Origin: Aliiglaciecola sp. 3_MG-2023
GTDB lineage: Bacteria; Pseudomonadota; Gammaproteobacteria; Enterobacterales; Alteromonadaceae
Assembly: GCF_030548205.1 (NCBI RefSeq)
Contig: NZ_JAUORV010000006.1
Coordinates: forward strand, 124,001 to 188,000
Length of the DNA stretch: 64,000 bases
Direction: 5' to 3'
Shown in pieces: positions 8,221 through 16,424 of the stretch; the first letter of the stretch is position 1, and every line of letters begins with the position of its first letter. Below the pieces are notes generated by a model. The model was given only the letters and a program-made list of their open reading frames with translations. It did not search any database and was not told where the DNA came from. Both the position numbers and the translations under genes were made by a program.

Positions 8221-8676
8221 ATGTCAAATTTTCAGTTTGTTTGTCCGAGTCACCAAAATTGGGTAGAAGACCATCCCAAAGAAGCATTTCAAAAAGTAAA
8301 CGAGTTAACAGATTATGCGGAACTTCTGTTTCAAAAAGGCCAATACCAAAATGTGATTCCATTTTTAGGTACCGCGTTAGAGACAACTGAAATTATTTTC
8401 GATAGCCGGTTGGAATCGCCGCAATTGACGACGAAAATGACAGCTATTGCCATTATGTTGGCCAATTCATATTCTGCATTAGGGCAAACAGATAAAGCGG
8501 GTATCTTTATACGCAAAATTCGCCAAAAATTAAATAGAGCAATTAATTGTGCCGAAGGTTATTCTGCTAAAGTGGCATTTTTTAGACATTGTGAAACGGC
8601 TTTACTAGAAGCAAATTCAAATTTACAAGAAAATCATGGTTATTTTGACAATATGTTAGTTTCTCAATTGCATTAA
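8221..8676 (+). CDS. Hypothetical TPR-like protein, second gene of a Fur-regulated pair
   Basis: A 151-residue cytoplasmic protein that I cannot assign to a family. The central region looks like two tetratricopeptide-type helical hairpins: AELLFQKGQYQNVIPFLGTALE near residues 40-59 and AIMLANSYSALGQTDKAGIF near 80-100, with small residues at the expected places. A GAGG ribosome-binding site precedes ATG 8221. It sits 21 bases after the first Fur-regulated gene and shares its promoter. A protein-interaction role in iron-starved cells is an inference from the TPR-like helices and the Fur box only. Confidence 0.75.
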   Translation: MSNFQFVCPSHQNWVEDHPKEAFQKVNELTDYAELLFQKGQYQNVIPFLGTALETTEIIFDSRLESPQLTTKMTAIAIMLANSYSALGQTDKAGIFIRKIRQKLNRAINCAEGYSAKVAFFRHCETALLEANSNLQENHGYFDNMLVSQLH

Positions 8677-8970
8677 TTTAATAACTTTTTAAGATTCAAT
8701 GTGTTGAATAACAAAGAAGCGTCTCTCTTAAGATTGAGAGTGTCTTTTGCTGAAGCTGATATATTTTTTCTAGCTTATTTAAGGTCATGCTTTTATTGAA
8801 TATTATGTGTGAATTATAATTCCTCGTTGAACTTACTTATTGGGTCTGTTTTCGCTACTTTGTGCTGGAAGGATTGCTATTGAGGGAAATGCGGGTTCTA
8901 ATATGCGGCTTTAGATATTGTACTAAAGTGAACTTTTCATTTTAGGTTGAAGTTGTATCAGGACGCATTT

Positions 8971-10080
8971 TTGAAAACATTTACATGCCAATGTGGGAAT
9001 ACATTACATTTCGCGAACGTTCAATGCGTTTCGTGTGGTTTAATGTTGGGTTTTATTCCGCAAGAAAACAGGTTGAGTGCTTTTACCACTAATCAGTATG
9101 GTAATTTGCAAGCCTCCAGCAATGGTAAGTTATATAAACAGTGTAAAAATTATTCTGAGCACAATGTTTGCAACTGGATGGTTCCCCTCGAAGATGATCA
9201 TGATTATTGCGTTTCCTGTCGACTCAATGAGGCAATTCCTGATTTAAATGATCCTGAAAATAAAGCCTTATGGGCGAAAATGGAACAGTCAAAAAGGCGT
9301 TTGTTGTACACCTTATTAAAACTCAATTTACCCCTTGTTGATCGTGTGCAGGATCCAACCAATGGATTAGGCTTTGCATTTTTAAGAGACAAAACTCAAG
9401 ATTCATTTGGCAATGAATTGACGGTGAAAAGCTTTGTGACCACAGGCCATGCAAATGGATTGATCACCATTAATCTGAATGAAGCAGATGATTCGGCTCG
9501 CGTGGATATGCGCGAGAAAATGAATGAGCGATATCGCACACTGCTTGGCCATTTTCGACATGAATCAGGGCATTATTATTGGGATAGATTGATATCCGGC
9601 ACAGATAAAATAGATGAATTTCGCAGGTTGTTTGGTGACGAACGATTAGATTACGTGCAATCTATGGAAAGTTACTATCAAAATGGCCCTAGCGAAAATT
9701 GGCAGAGTGTCTGGATAAGTGCCTATGCCAGCATGCACCCCTGGGAAGATTGGGCCGAAACCTGGGCACACTATTTACATATGCTAGATACCCTTGAAAC
9801 TGCAAATGATTACGATTTTTCGATTTCAGGTAATAAAATAGCCAGCCCGATACCGAATACCGATAGCGTCATCGACCAAATTTATACTTCAACCTCGTTC
9901 ACCCACTTGTTTAATGATTGGTGTCAATTGACTAAGGTATTGAATGCTCTGAATAGAAGTATGGGCTTAGATGATGCTTATCCTTTTGTTATTTCTATAT
10001 CTGCCCTAGATAAACTGCGATTCATTCATGAAGTAGTATTAGATACTGATATGCTTAAATTAACAGAAGGGGCCGCTTGA
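8971..10080 (+). CDS. Zinc-ribbon, HExxH putative metallopeptidase (DUF2248-type)
   Basis: A 369-residue protein with an N-terminal zinc ribbon (CQCG near residue 6 and CVSCG near 19), a second Cys cluster (CKN...CNW...CVSC, residues 58-83) and a zincin active site HESGH at about 197-201. Downstream acidic residues in WEDWAETWAHYLH may supply the third ligand. It matches the putative zinc-binding metallopeptidases found beside Anbu and cp-ATP-grasp genes. I prefer TTG 8971: it has AGGA seven bases upstream and gives the family-typical opening MKTFTC. TTG 8947 would add eight residues without a well-spaced ribosome-binding site. It converges on the Anbu gene. Substrate unknown. Confidence 0.85.
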   Translation: MKTFTCQCGNTLHFANVQCVSCGLMLGFIPQENRLSAFTTNQYGNLQASSNGKLYKQCKNYSEHNVCNWMVPLEDDHDYCVSCRLNEAIPDLNDPENKALWAKMEQSKRRLLYTLLKLNLPLVDRVQDPTNGLGFAFLRDKTQDSFGNELTVKSFVTTGHANGLITINLNEADDSARVDMREKMNERYRTLLGHFRHESGHYYWDRLISGTDKIDEFRRLFGDERLDYVQSMESYYQNGPSENWQSVWISAYASMHPWEDWAETWAHYLHMLDTLETANDYDFSISGNKIASPIPNTDSVIDQIYTSTSFTHLFNDWCQLTKVLNALNRSMGLDDAYPFVISISALDKLRFIHEVVLDTDMLKLTEGAA

Positions 10081-10216
10081 ACTCGGGGCGCTTTTGTATC
10101 TGTACCTTCACTTTTTGATAAACTGATGATGAATCAGTGATTCAACTGAAATCACCATTGTTTCTTCTAACCCCGTATATCTTCGGTCTTTGCCTAATGA
10201 CACCCTAGGGGAGAAG

Positions 10217-10951
10217 TTACTTCTCCCAATCGAAACGGGGGAGGTTCTCAAACGCTTTCTTTAGCCCTTCGTTCCACTGCTTCTGCACTGATCTGTACAT
10301 GTTACTATTTGTGGTCAATACGTTGTGATAAGGCTCTTCAATATGGTCATTGCGATGAATCGCTATTTCAATTGGTGGCCCAACAGAAATGTTACTGCGG
10401 ATTGTGGAGTCTAATGAAACGATTGCACATCTAGCTGCGTCTTCTAAAGAAGTACTAGGGGTAATAATACGGTCTAAAATAGGTTTTCCATATTTATTTT
10501 CGCCTATTTGCAAATACGGTGTTTCATCTGAGGCAGAAATATAGTTTCCTTGGGGGTAGATTAGGAAAATCTCACTTTTATTCCCTTTAATTTGGCCCCC
10601 TAATAAAAAGCTAGATTCATTGCTGGTCTTTGACTTCTCCATGGCGTCCGCATGGCGATTTTGTTCCTGTTGACTCAAGTCACCAATATATTGGGCTACT
10701 TCATGAAGATAGTTTCCTCGACTGATATCAAAGTCAGCGTTGGGATTTGCTAAGTCGCGCTTTATGGCGTTAATCACCGCTTGAGAAGTGGCTAAACTGC
10801 CAGAGGTGGTTAACACTATTGTGCGATTATCTGGAAACACGAAGGTCGTCATTTTACTGTAAGTGGCAACGTAATCTACCCCTGCGTTTGTGCGAGAGTC
10901 AGAGGCAAAAACTAAACCTTTATTCAAGGCAATGGCTAAACAGTAAGTCAA
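10217..10951 (-). CDS. Anbu / proteasome-type protease
   Basis: A 244-residue Ntn-hydrolase of the bacterial proteasome-homologue Anbu (BPH) class. After removal of Met1 the chain begins Thr-Tyr-Cys; counting from that Thr, Asp17 (in ASDSRTNAG) and Lys32 (in YSKM) complete the proteasome-type active site. Anbu subunits assemble into open helical or lock-washer rings; their physiological substrate is not settled. The start is TTG 10951, with AAGGA at a normal distance. The gene is divergent from the cp-ATP-grasp/alpha-E operon across about 190 bases and convergent with the zinc metallopeptidase. No transglutaminase gene, common in this neighbourhood, is adjacent. Confidence 0.9.
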   Translation of the reverse strand: MTYCLAIALNKGLVFASDSRTNAGVDYVATYSKMTTFVFPDNRTIVLTTSGSLATSQAVINAIKRDLANPNADFDISRGNYLHEVAQYIGDLSQQEQNRHADAMEKSKTSNESSFLLGGQIKGNKSEIFLIYPQGNYISASDETPYLQIGENKYGKPILDRIITPSTSLEDAARCAIVSLDSTIRSNISVGPPIEIAIHRNDHIEEPYHNVLTTNSNMYRSVQKQWNEGLKKAFENLPRFDWEK

Positions 10952-11142
10952 TTGGCTTCCTTTTGATGTTGTGGTGTTTAAAAACCTTTGGTTATCGACA
11001 AAATCTTGTTCTTATAACTCTTTTTCGATATTTTGAACTCTGGTGAAATTAAAAACAATAGAATTTTAAATATAGCATCTATCAAATCATAACTAGTTGA
11101 GTATACTGATATAAAACAACAATAAATCAGCGCGGAGGATCT

Positions 11143-12597
11143 ATGGCGATTAGATGGGGAAACTATGCAATAGGTCAATTCTACGATGAGCTGATACAGG
11201 GGCGTTCTAAACCCAGAAAACATGCAAAAGATTTGTGTGATTATCTCAAAGGGTTATCCGATAACGAAATAAAAGAGTATAAAGCGGCCTCTGATTCTGC
11301 TATTCAAGTCATGGGAATTACCTTCAGAGTATATAATGATGAAGAGGGATCGATTGACCGAGCTTGGCCTTTCGATATTGTTCCACGCCTTATTGAACTC
11401 AAAGAATGGCAACAAATTGAACTGGGCCTTAAACAACGAGTGAAAGCCCTGAATATGTTTATTGATGATCTCTACAATGATCAGAACATAATAAAAGATG
11501 GGGTGTTTCCAGCCGACTTATTAAAGAAATCGAAAAACTTTTTAAAAGATTGTATTGGCGTAAAACCACCGCAGGGGATATGGGCGCATATTTGTGGCTC
11601 TGATTTGGTAAGGGACCACAATGGCACTTTTTACGTTCTAGAAGACAATTTACGTGTTCCGTCAGGTGTTTCATACATGCTTGAAAATCGCCAGGTAATG
11701 AAACGTGTTTTCCCTGAAATGTTTGAAAAGTACAATATTCTTCCTATCGATAATTACCCTTCAGACTTATATGACATGTTGGCAAGTCTGTCGCCACGGG
11801 ATGTAAAAGAGCCTGAAATTGTCGTACTCACCCCTGGAATTTATAATTCAGCTTATTTTGAGCATGCTTATTTGGCCCAACAAATGGGGGCTGAATTAGT
11901 TACCGGTGATGACTTAGTGGTTAAGGATGATGATTGCGTTTACATGAGAACCATTAACGGATTGAGTCGTGTAGACGTGATTTATCGTCGAATCGATGAT
12001 TGGTACATAGATCCGGAAGTATTCCACCCAGATTCTCAATTAGGTGTTCCTGGGATCATGCGAGCATGGAAAAAAGGCAATGTAGGTTTAGCCAATGCAC
12101 CAGGTTCCGGGGTTGCCGATGACAAAGTTGTTTATAGCTATGTTCCAGACATTATCAAATACTATTTAAATGAAGAGGCATTACTGCCGAACGTTCCAAC
12201 CTATCGTTGTATTAACCCCGATGAACGTGAGTATGTTTTAGAAAATATTGAACAAATGGTGGTCAAACCGGCAAATGAATCCGGGGGTTATGGCATGTTG
12301 ATTGGTCCACATGCATCGAAAAGAGAACATCAGAAATTTCGCCAGTTAATAAAAAAAGATCCACGCAATTATGTGGCACAACCCATGTTACTGCTGTCAA
12401 CGGCACCCACTTTGATAGATAACAAAGCGGAAGGTCGTCATTTGGATTTAAGGCCATTCATTTTAAGCGGGCAAGATATTAAAGTTACCATGGGAGGGTT
12501 AACCAGAGTTGCAATGACTAAGGGCTCTACAGTGGTTAATTCATCCCAAGGTGGTGGTAGCAAAGATACATGGATTGTTGATATGGAGGGCGATTAA
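11143..12597 (+). CDS. Circularly permuted type 2 ATP-grasp protein
   Basis: A 484-residue protein of the cp-ATP-grasp family (formerly DUF404/DUF407). Recognisable stretches are MGITFRVYNDEEGSIDRAWPFD at 50-72, VLEDNLRVPSGVSYMLENR near 165, VDVIYRRIDDWYIDP near 280 and the ATP-grasp glycine-rich loop VVKPANESGGYGMLIGP near 370. Such enzymes are predicted, by comparative genomics, to be ATP-dependent peptide or amide ligases; no reaction is visible from sequence alone. ATG 11143 follows GGAGGA. The next gene, alpha-E, begins one base after its stop, and Anbu diverges from it. Confidence 0.93.
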   Translation: MAIRWGNYAIGQFYDELIQGRSKPRKHAKDLCDYLKGLSDNEIKEYKAASDSAIQVMGITFRVYNDEEGSIDRAWPFDIVPRLIELKEWQQIELGLKQRVKALNMFIDDLYNDQNIIKDGVFPADLLKKSKNFLKDCIGVKPPQGIWAHICGSDLVRDHNGTFYVLEDNLRVPSGVSYMLENRQVMKRVFPEMFEKYNILPIDNYPSDLYDMLASLSPRDVKEPEIVVLTPGIYNSAYFEHAYLAQQMGAELVTGDDLVVKDDDCVYMRTINGLSRVDVIYRRIDDWYIDPEVFHPDSQLGVPGIMRAWKKGNVGLANAPGSGVADDKVVYSYVPDIIKYYLNEEALLPNVPTYRCINPDEREYVLENIEQMVVKPANESGGYGMLIGPHASKREHQKFRQLIKKDPRNYVAQPMLLLSTAPTLIDNKAEGRHLDLRPFILSGQDIKVTMGGLTRVAMTKGSTVVNSSQGGGSKDTWIVDMEGD

Positions 12598-12598
12598 T

Positions 12599-13519
12599 AT
12601 GTTGTCACGTGTAGCCAGTAATTTGTGTTGGATGGGGCGTTATCTGGAACGTGCGGAAAACACCGCAAGACTAATTAATGTTAACTTTAATTTACTATTA
12701 GATCTCCCGAAAAGTATTGTTCTAGGTTGGGAGCCCCTGGTTGATATTGTCTCTAATCGAGACGAGTTTTACGCTAAATACCAAGAAGCAAATGAGCGTA
12801 GTGTTTTGAATTTTATGGTGGGGGATACTAAAAATTTAGGGTCTATTGTGAGCTCATTAAATGCTGCACGAGAAAACGCTAGAACTATCCGTGAAATTAT
12901 TCCTAGAGAGGCTTGGGAACAAATTAATGAGTTGTATTTGTTTGCCCACAGCAATCGTCAAAAAGCCATCGCTCGACGTTCTCGCTATGAATATTTGACG
13001 GAAATTATTGAGTCAAATCAGAAAATAACCGGCATACTCGTTAGCACTATGACCCGCGATGAAGCTTATCAATTTTTGCGTATAGGTCGCAATTTGGAAA
13101 GAGCTGATATGACAACGCGGATCATTGATGTGCGTTCGGCGTCCTTAGTGCAAGATATGGAAACAGAACAATCCGCTTTAGAAAACCTGCAATGGATGAG
13201 CGTGTTAAAGTCACTGACTGCTTATCAAATGTATCGTCGAGAAGTGCGTTTCAAAATTCGCCGCCCGGATGTTTTAAAGTTTCTTATGTTGGAGAGCCGC
13301 TTTCCCAGAGCACTGATTCATACTTTGCAACAGGTTGAATATTGCTTGCGGGAACTGCCTAACTACGAGCAGTGTGTGGAAATGACGTCAATGGTAGAAA
13401 AGCAATTGATGGAAGCGAACCCGCAATTACTTATTCAAGATAAACTTCACGAATTTATCGATGAAATGCAACTTGGTTTGATTAAGGTATATAACAAGAT
13501 AGACGAAACCTACTTTTAA
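12599..13519 (+). CDS. Alpha-E domain protein (DUF403)
   Basis: A 306-residue alpha-helical protein of the alpha-E family. It opens with the signature MLSRVASNLCWMGRYLERAENTARL and later has REIIPREAWEQINELY and FLRIGRNLERADMTTRIIDVR. ATG 12599 lies one base after the stop of the cp-ATP-grasp gene with GGAGGG just upstream; an in-frame upstream start inside the preceding gene is not needed. Alpha-E proteins nearly always accompany cp-ATP-grasp proteins and are thought to work with them in peptide synthesis or modification; this is inference from gene association. A strong terminator follows at once, so no transglutaminase gene belongs to this transcript. Confidence 0.92.
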   Translation: MLSRVASNLCWMGRYLERAENTARLINVNFNLLLDLPKSIVLGWEPLVDIVSNRDEFYAKYQEANERSVLNFMVGDTKNLGSIVSSLNAARENARTIREIIPREAWEQINELYLFAHSNRQKAIARRSRYEYLTEIIESNQKITGILVSTMTRDEAYQFLRIGRNLERADMTTRIIDVRSASLVQDMETEQSALENLQWMSVLKSLTAYQMYRREVRFKIRRPDVLKFLMLESRFPRALIHTLQQVEYCLRELPNYEQCVEMTSMVEKQLMEANPQLLIQDKLHEFIDEMQLGLIKVYNKIDETYF

Positions 13520-13537
13520 TCACGTTTGTATTTAGCT

Positions 13538-13575
13538 AAAAAGGCTCAACATTCACCAGATGTTGAGCCTTTTTT
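13538..13575. terminator. Bidirectional rho-independent terminator
   Basis: Perfect 14-bp stem AAAAGGCTCAACAT / ATGTTGAGCCTTTT with a 7-base loop, T-rich on the plus strand and A-rich before the stem (T-rich on the minus strand). It ends the cp-ATP-grasp/alpha-E operon and probably also the convergent small lipoprotein gene. Confidence 0.92.
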
Positions 13576-13577
13576 CG

Positions 13578-13727
13578 TTAGTTTGCCCCATCGTTGGCTG
13601 CGTCTTGTATTGCATCGCCTGCGCTTTCGATATCTTTACCAGCACCTTCAATGGTGGCGCAACCTGATAGTAAGAGTAGGGTGGTGATTAATGTAACAAT
13701 AATTTTAGTTTTTGATTGTAAATTCAT
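13578..13727 (-). CDS. Entericidin-like small lipoprotein
   Basis: A 49-residue frame read on the minus strand, with an AGG ribosome-binding site before ATG 13727. It has a basic N-terminus (MNLQSKTK), a hydrophobic core (IIVTLITTLLLL) and the lipobox LSGC, so Cys23 should be lipidated after signal peptidase II cleavage. The mature peptide ATIEGAGKDIESAGDAIQDAA is the entericidin EcnA/EcnB pattern. Entericidins are small membrane lipoproteins linked to stress and toxin/antidote behaviour in enterobacteria; whether this one does the same is unknown. Only one copy is present here, without an EcnA/EcnB partner. It shares a terminator with the alpha-E gene. Confidence 0.85.
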   Translation of the reverse strand: MNLQSKTKIIVTLITTLLLLSGCATIEGAGKDIESAGDAIQDAANDGAN

Positions 13728-13973
13728 AATGTTGCCTCACTGAAATTAAACAGGGTATTTTCGTTTTCGAAAAAACTTCATTTTGCTTAAACTCGCTTTC
13801 CAGTATTCATAAAGCGAGTATAGTGCCAATAGTTAAGTTTATGAAAATTAACAGGTTTATTTTTTTGTTAATATTTTGAGGGTAAAGCTTTTTGCATTTT
13901 TTCATACAAATCGGAAGATTTTACACATCAACACTAATGAAAATGTAGCCGATTTAGATTACGCATTTGTTGG

Positions 13974-14219
13974 TCAAAGACGATCATGTTGATAACTGTG
14001 GTAGAGCTTCCCCCATTGCCATGAAAGTCCTAAATTGCATAGTTTTAATTGAATTTCACTTGGCTGGTCAGCACTGTTTATAGGTAAATCTGACGATAAA
14101 TAGCGCACTCGCCAAATTCCAATGTTTGCGTCCCGTTGAAACTGAATCTTGCCGATCAATTGATTTTGTTTATAAACAAAACAAGTGCGTTTTGAGTAGC
14201 GAATTTTACTGGTTTGCAT
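13974..14219 (-). CDS. Small hypothetical protein
   Basis: An 81-residue protein of no family known to me. It has no signal peptide or membrane helix. The pattern of alternating hydrophobic residues (CFVYKQNQLIGKIQFQRD, GIWRVRYLSSD, LGLSWQWGKLYHSYQHD) suggests a small beta-rich fold. It lies 51 bases downstream of the DUF3080 lipoprotein gene on the same strand. No good ribosome-binding site is visible before ATG 14219, which lowers confidence that it is expressed as drawn. Confidence 0.5.
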   Translation of the reverse strand: MQTSKIRYSKRTCFVYKQNQLIGKIQFQRDANIGIWRVRYLSSDLPINSADQPSEIQLKLCNLGLSWQWGKLYHSYQHDRL

Positions 14220-14270
14220 AACTGTTATTATATACAGTATCGTTTGTTTGGCTAGATTTTTTCTGAATCA

Positions 14271-15254
14271 CTAACAGCGATTAAACAGCTCTTGCCACAG
14301 GCTCTTATGGATACGAAGTGCCTCAATATAAGCTTCAAAATCTAACTCTCTTTGTCCTAGAAAATCTGTGAATGGTTTCGCCAGTATTGGGTTTTCCTGC
14401 AACTTTTTAAAATGAGGCGTTAGTAGATTGGCAACATCAATTAAACGATCAGTTGTTGGTTGTATCTTCTTTATAAAAGTGTCGTCGTATAATTTTTTAA
14501 GGTTTTCTAATTGAGTGGAAGTGGCGGTAGACGAGCATGAAACGTCATTAAACTGTTGCTGTAAGTGCTTATTCATATCATTAAGCCAACGCGTCAACTG
14601 TCTTTGCGAGTACCATAATTGCGCCGCCAACGACTGTTTTCGCAAAGTATTTAATGCCAATTCTAAGTTTTCTATATCTGATGCTGTAGGTGAGTAAAGG
14701 GCAACTAATAGTCTTAGGGAGTCTTGATAGCTGTGTAGTTGTTGTTGGCCTATTTGGCTAAATAGTTCTGTTTTGGTAGTAAAAGAACCCCTGATTTCGC
14801 TACTGTGTAGGACCATGTGCGCCCAAACCAAAGGCAGCATTTGCTGTTTCTGCGCTATCCATTGCCTTAACTGTTGTTGCTTATCTTTTTCATGAGTGCG
14901 TTGAAGGCAGTCTCTAAGACCCTGTATTAATTGAACTTCATAGGCAAACCGTTTAGAGGGCAATTGAACCTTGCCCAGCGCCGTATTTCGTTGTGCTATT
15001 AACAGGGAAACAGAACAATGTTTTAAACCATAAAAGTCACTTAGCTTAATGGTGGTTTCAGGAATGATAACTTTGATGTCCTCTGAAGAGGGATAGCGAA
15101 TAGCGACGCGGTCAGTGTTAAGCTGCATTGCAATGTTAAATTCGTCACTAATTTGATTTTGGTAATCACGAAAATTTGATTGAACAGAGGGTTGACCGCA
15201 CGCATTAACTAACATTAAGCAACAGAAAAGTAGCAGCAACTGAACAGTTGACAA
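14271..15254 (-). CDS. DUF3080-family lipoprotein
   Basis: A 327-residue exported lipoprotein. The signal sequence (QLLLLFCCLMLVNAC) ends in a lipobox with Cys19 as the probable lipidated residue. The mature part is helical and charged, with motifs typical of the DUF3080 proteins of Alteromonadales (IALRYPSSED-like IRYPSSEDIKV, LPLVWAHMVLHSSEIRG). The start is TTG 15254 with AAGGGGG five bases upstream; no ATG alternative preserves the signal peptide. It is followed by a small unknown gene on the same strand. Function unknown; location is probably the outer membrane or periplasmic face of the inner membrane. Confidence 0.8.
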   Translation of the reverse strand: MSTVQLLLLFCCLMLVNACGQPSVQSNFRDYQNQISDEFNIAMQLNTDRVAIRYPSSEDIKVIIPETTIKLSDFYGLKHCSVSLLIAQRNTALGKVQLPSKRFAYEVQLIQGLRDCLQRTHEKDKQQQLRQWIAQKQQMLPLVWAHMVLHSSEIRGSFTTKTELFSQIGQQQLHSYQDSLRLLVALYSPTASDIENLELALNTLRKQSLAAQLWYSQRQLTRWLNDMNKHLQQQFNDVSCSSTATSTQLENLKKLYDDTFIKKIQPTTDRLIDVANLLTPHFKKLQENPILAKPFTDFLGQRELDFEAYIEALRIHKSLWQELFNRC

Positions 15255-15352
15255 ATGAACCCCCTTTTTGGCCTGTTTAAAGTCGCGTCTGCTATGGCTT
15301 TAAACAAGCGCAGTAGATGATGTTAATTATTAGCTTACTTTAATTGGCTACT

Positions 15353-15565
15353 CTAATAAAACTGCTCATCATCCGAATTAACCTTAATTTGAAGTTTATG
15401 GTTAAGCTCATCAATATGCAGTTTAACGTGAAACTCGTGACAACAATTTGGACATTCTTCAAAAAAGTCTTGATCACCATTACTGCAATCGACTCTTATA
15501 TGCAGGTGATGCCCGCACTCTGGACAAGTAATGGTTTGTTCGGTTTCAAATACTTCAGTACTCAT
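15353..15565 (-). CDS. CPxCG-type cysteine-rich zinc-ribbon protein
   Basis: A 70-residue protein with two zinc knuckles, CPECGHH near residue 14 and CPNCCHEF near 38, which together should bind one Zn. It matches the CPXCG cysteine-rich family of gammaproteobacteria, of unknown function. AGGAG lies five bases before ATG 15565. It starts eight bases after the pteridine reductase gene and is surely in the same operon. Confidence 0.85.
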   Translation of the reverse strand: MSTEVFETEQTITCPECGHHLHIRVDCSNGDQDFFEECPNCCHEFHVKLHIDELNHKLQIKVNSDDEQFY

Positions 15566-15573
15566 TAATTCTC

Positions 15574-16317
15574 CTATGCGACACTAGGGTTCGCTATGCT
15601 ACGACCTCCATCAACCGCTAATATCTGTCCGGTGACATATGAAGCCGAGATTAGAAATGCGATTGCTTCAGATATATCTTTTTCGCTGCCTAATCGGCGC
15701 AAAGGTATCTGTGACAGAATCGCACTTTTCTCATTTTCAGGTAGAGCAGTGTCTGGCCACAAAATTGCGCCAGGAGCAACACCATTTACACGAACTTGAG
15801 GGGCTAATTCCTGTGCAAGTGATTGGGTCAGGGTCACTAAAGCTGCCTTCGCCATGCAATATATAGTATGGCCTGACAATGGACGTTGTGCATGAATATC
15901 TACCATATTGATTACAACGCCTTGATTTTGTATAAGTTGTTTTTGCAACTTTTGAATTAAAAATAGTGGTGCTTGGGCGTTACTCCCCATGAGAGCTTGC
16001 CAATCTGTTGAGTTGAAGTCGTTCAAAGGAGTAGGGTAGAAAGCCGAGGCGTTATTAATTAACACATCTATGCGCCCAAAGGCGTCAATTGCTGATTGGG
16101 CAACCCTATTTAATTCTTTTAAGTTGCATAGGTCGCCTTGAACCCATTTTGCTGAGTCAGCACGTTTTTCATTTAATTGTGTGGATAAATCTTTCACTTG
16201 TTCAATTGAATGGTGACAATGCAATACTATTCGATATCCTAAATTATGTAGAAATTTTGCGCTGTATGCGCCAAGACGCTTCGCGCTTCCAGTAATAAAT
16301 ACGACTTTGTTTTCCAT
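15574..16317 (-). CDS. Pteridine reductase (FolM-like SDR)
   Basis: A 247-residue SDR. The cofactor loop reads TGSAKRLG, the TGxxxRxG variant that marks NADPH-dependent pteridine reductases rather than ordinary SDRs. NNASAFYPTPL near residue 88, the catalytic YCMAK near 155 and the C-terminal TGQILAVDGGRSI fit this class. Predicted activity is reduction of dihydrobiopterin or dihydrofolate-type pteridines in the cytoplasm. It is followed by the CPxCG gene after eight bases. A fatty-acid-type SDR is less likely because of the Arg in the loop. Confidence 0.85.
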   Translation of the reverse strand: MENKVVFITGSAKRLGAYSAKFLHNLGYRIVLHCHHSIEQVKDLSTQLNEKRADSAKWVQGDLCNLKELNRVAQSAIDAFGRIDVLINNASAFYPTPLNDFNSTDWQALMGSNAQAPLFLIQKLQKQLIQNQGVVINMVDIHAQRPLSGHTIYCMAKAALVTLTQSLAQELAPQVRVNGVAPGAILWPDTALPENEKSAILSQIPLRRLGSEKDISEAIAFLISASYVTGQILAVDGGRSIANPSVA

Positions 16318-16424
16318 AATGCCTAATTGTTTACGTTAGTGTTTCAGTTAGTATGGTTAAGAAGATTATCTGGGAAAGAATTTAGGTACAAGTTTGCTTT
16401 TAGCTTTGCACCCTGCTGCATGAT

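Noticed and set aside
10978-11223. Minus-strand frame across the Anbu/ATP-grasp divergent promoter
   Set aside because: It overlaps the promoter region and the start of cp-ATP-grasp, is Ile/Ser/Lys-rich without motifs and has no ribosome-binding site.
15344-15568. Plus-strand frame opposite the CPxCG gene
   Set aside because: The minus strand has paired CPxCG-type zinc knuckles, AGGAG and operon spacing; the plus frame has none of these.
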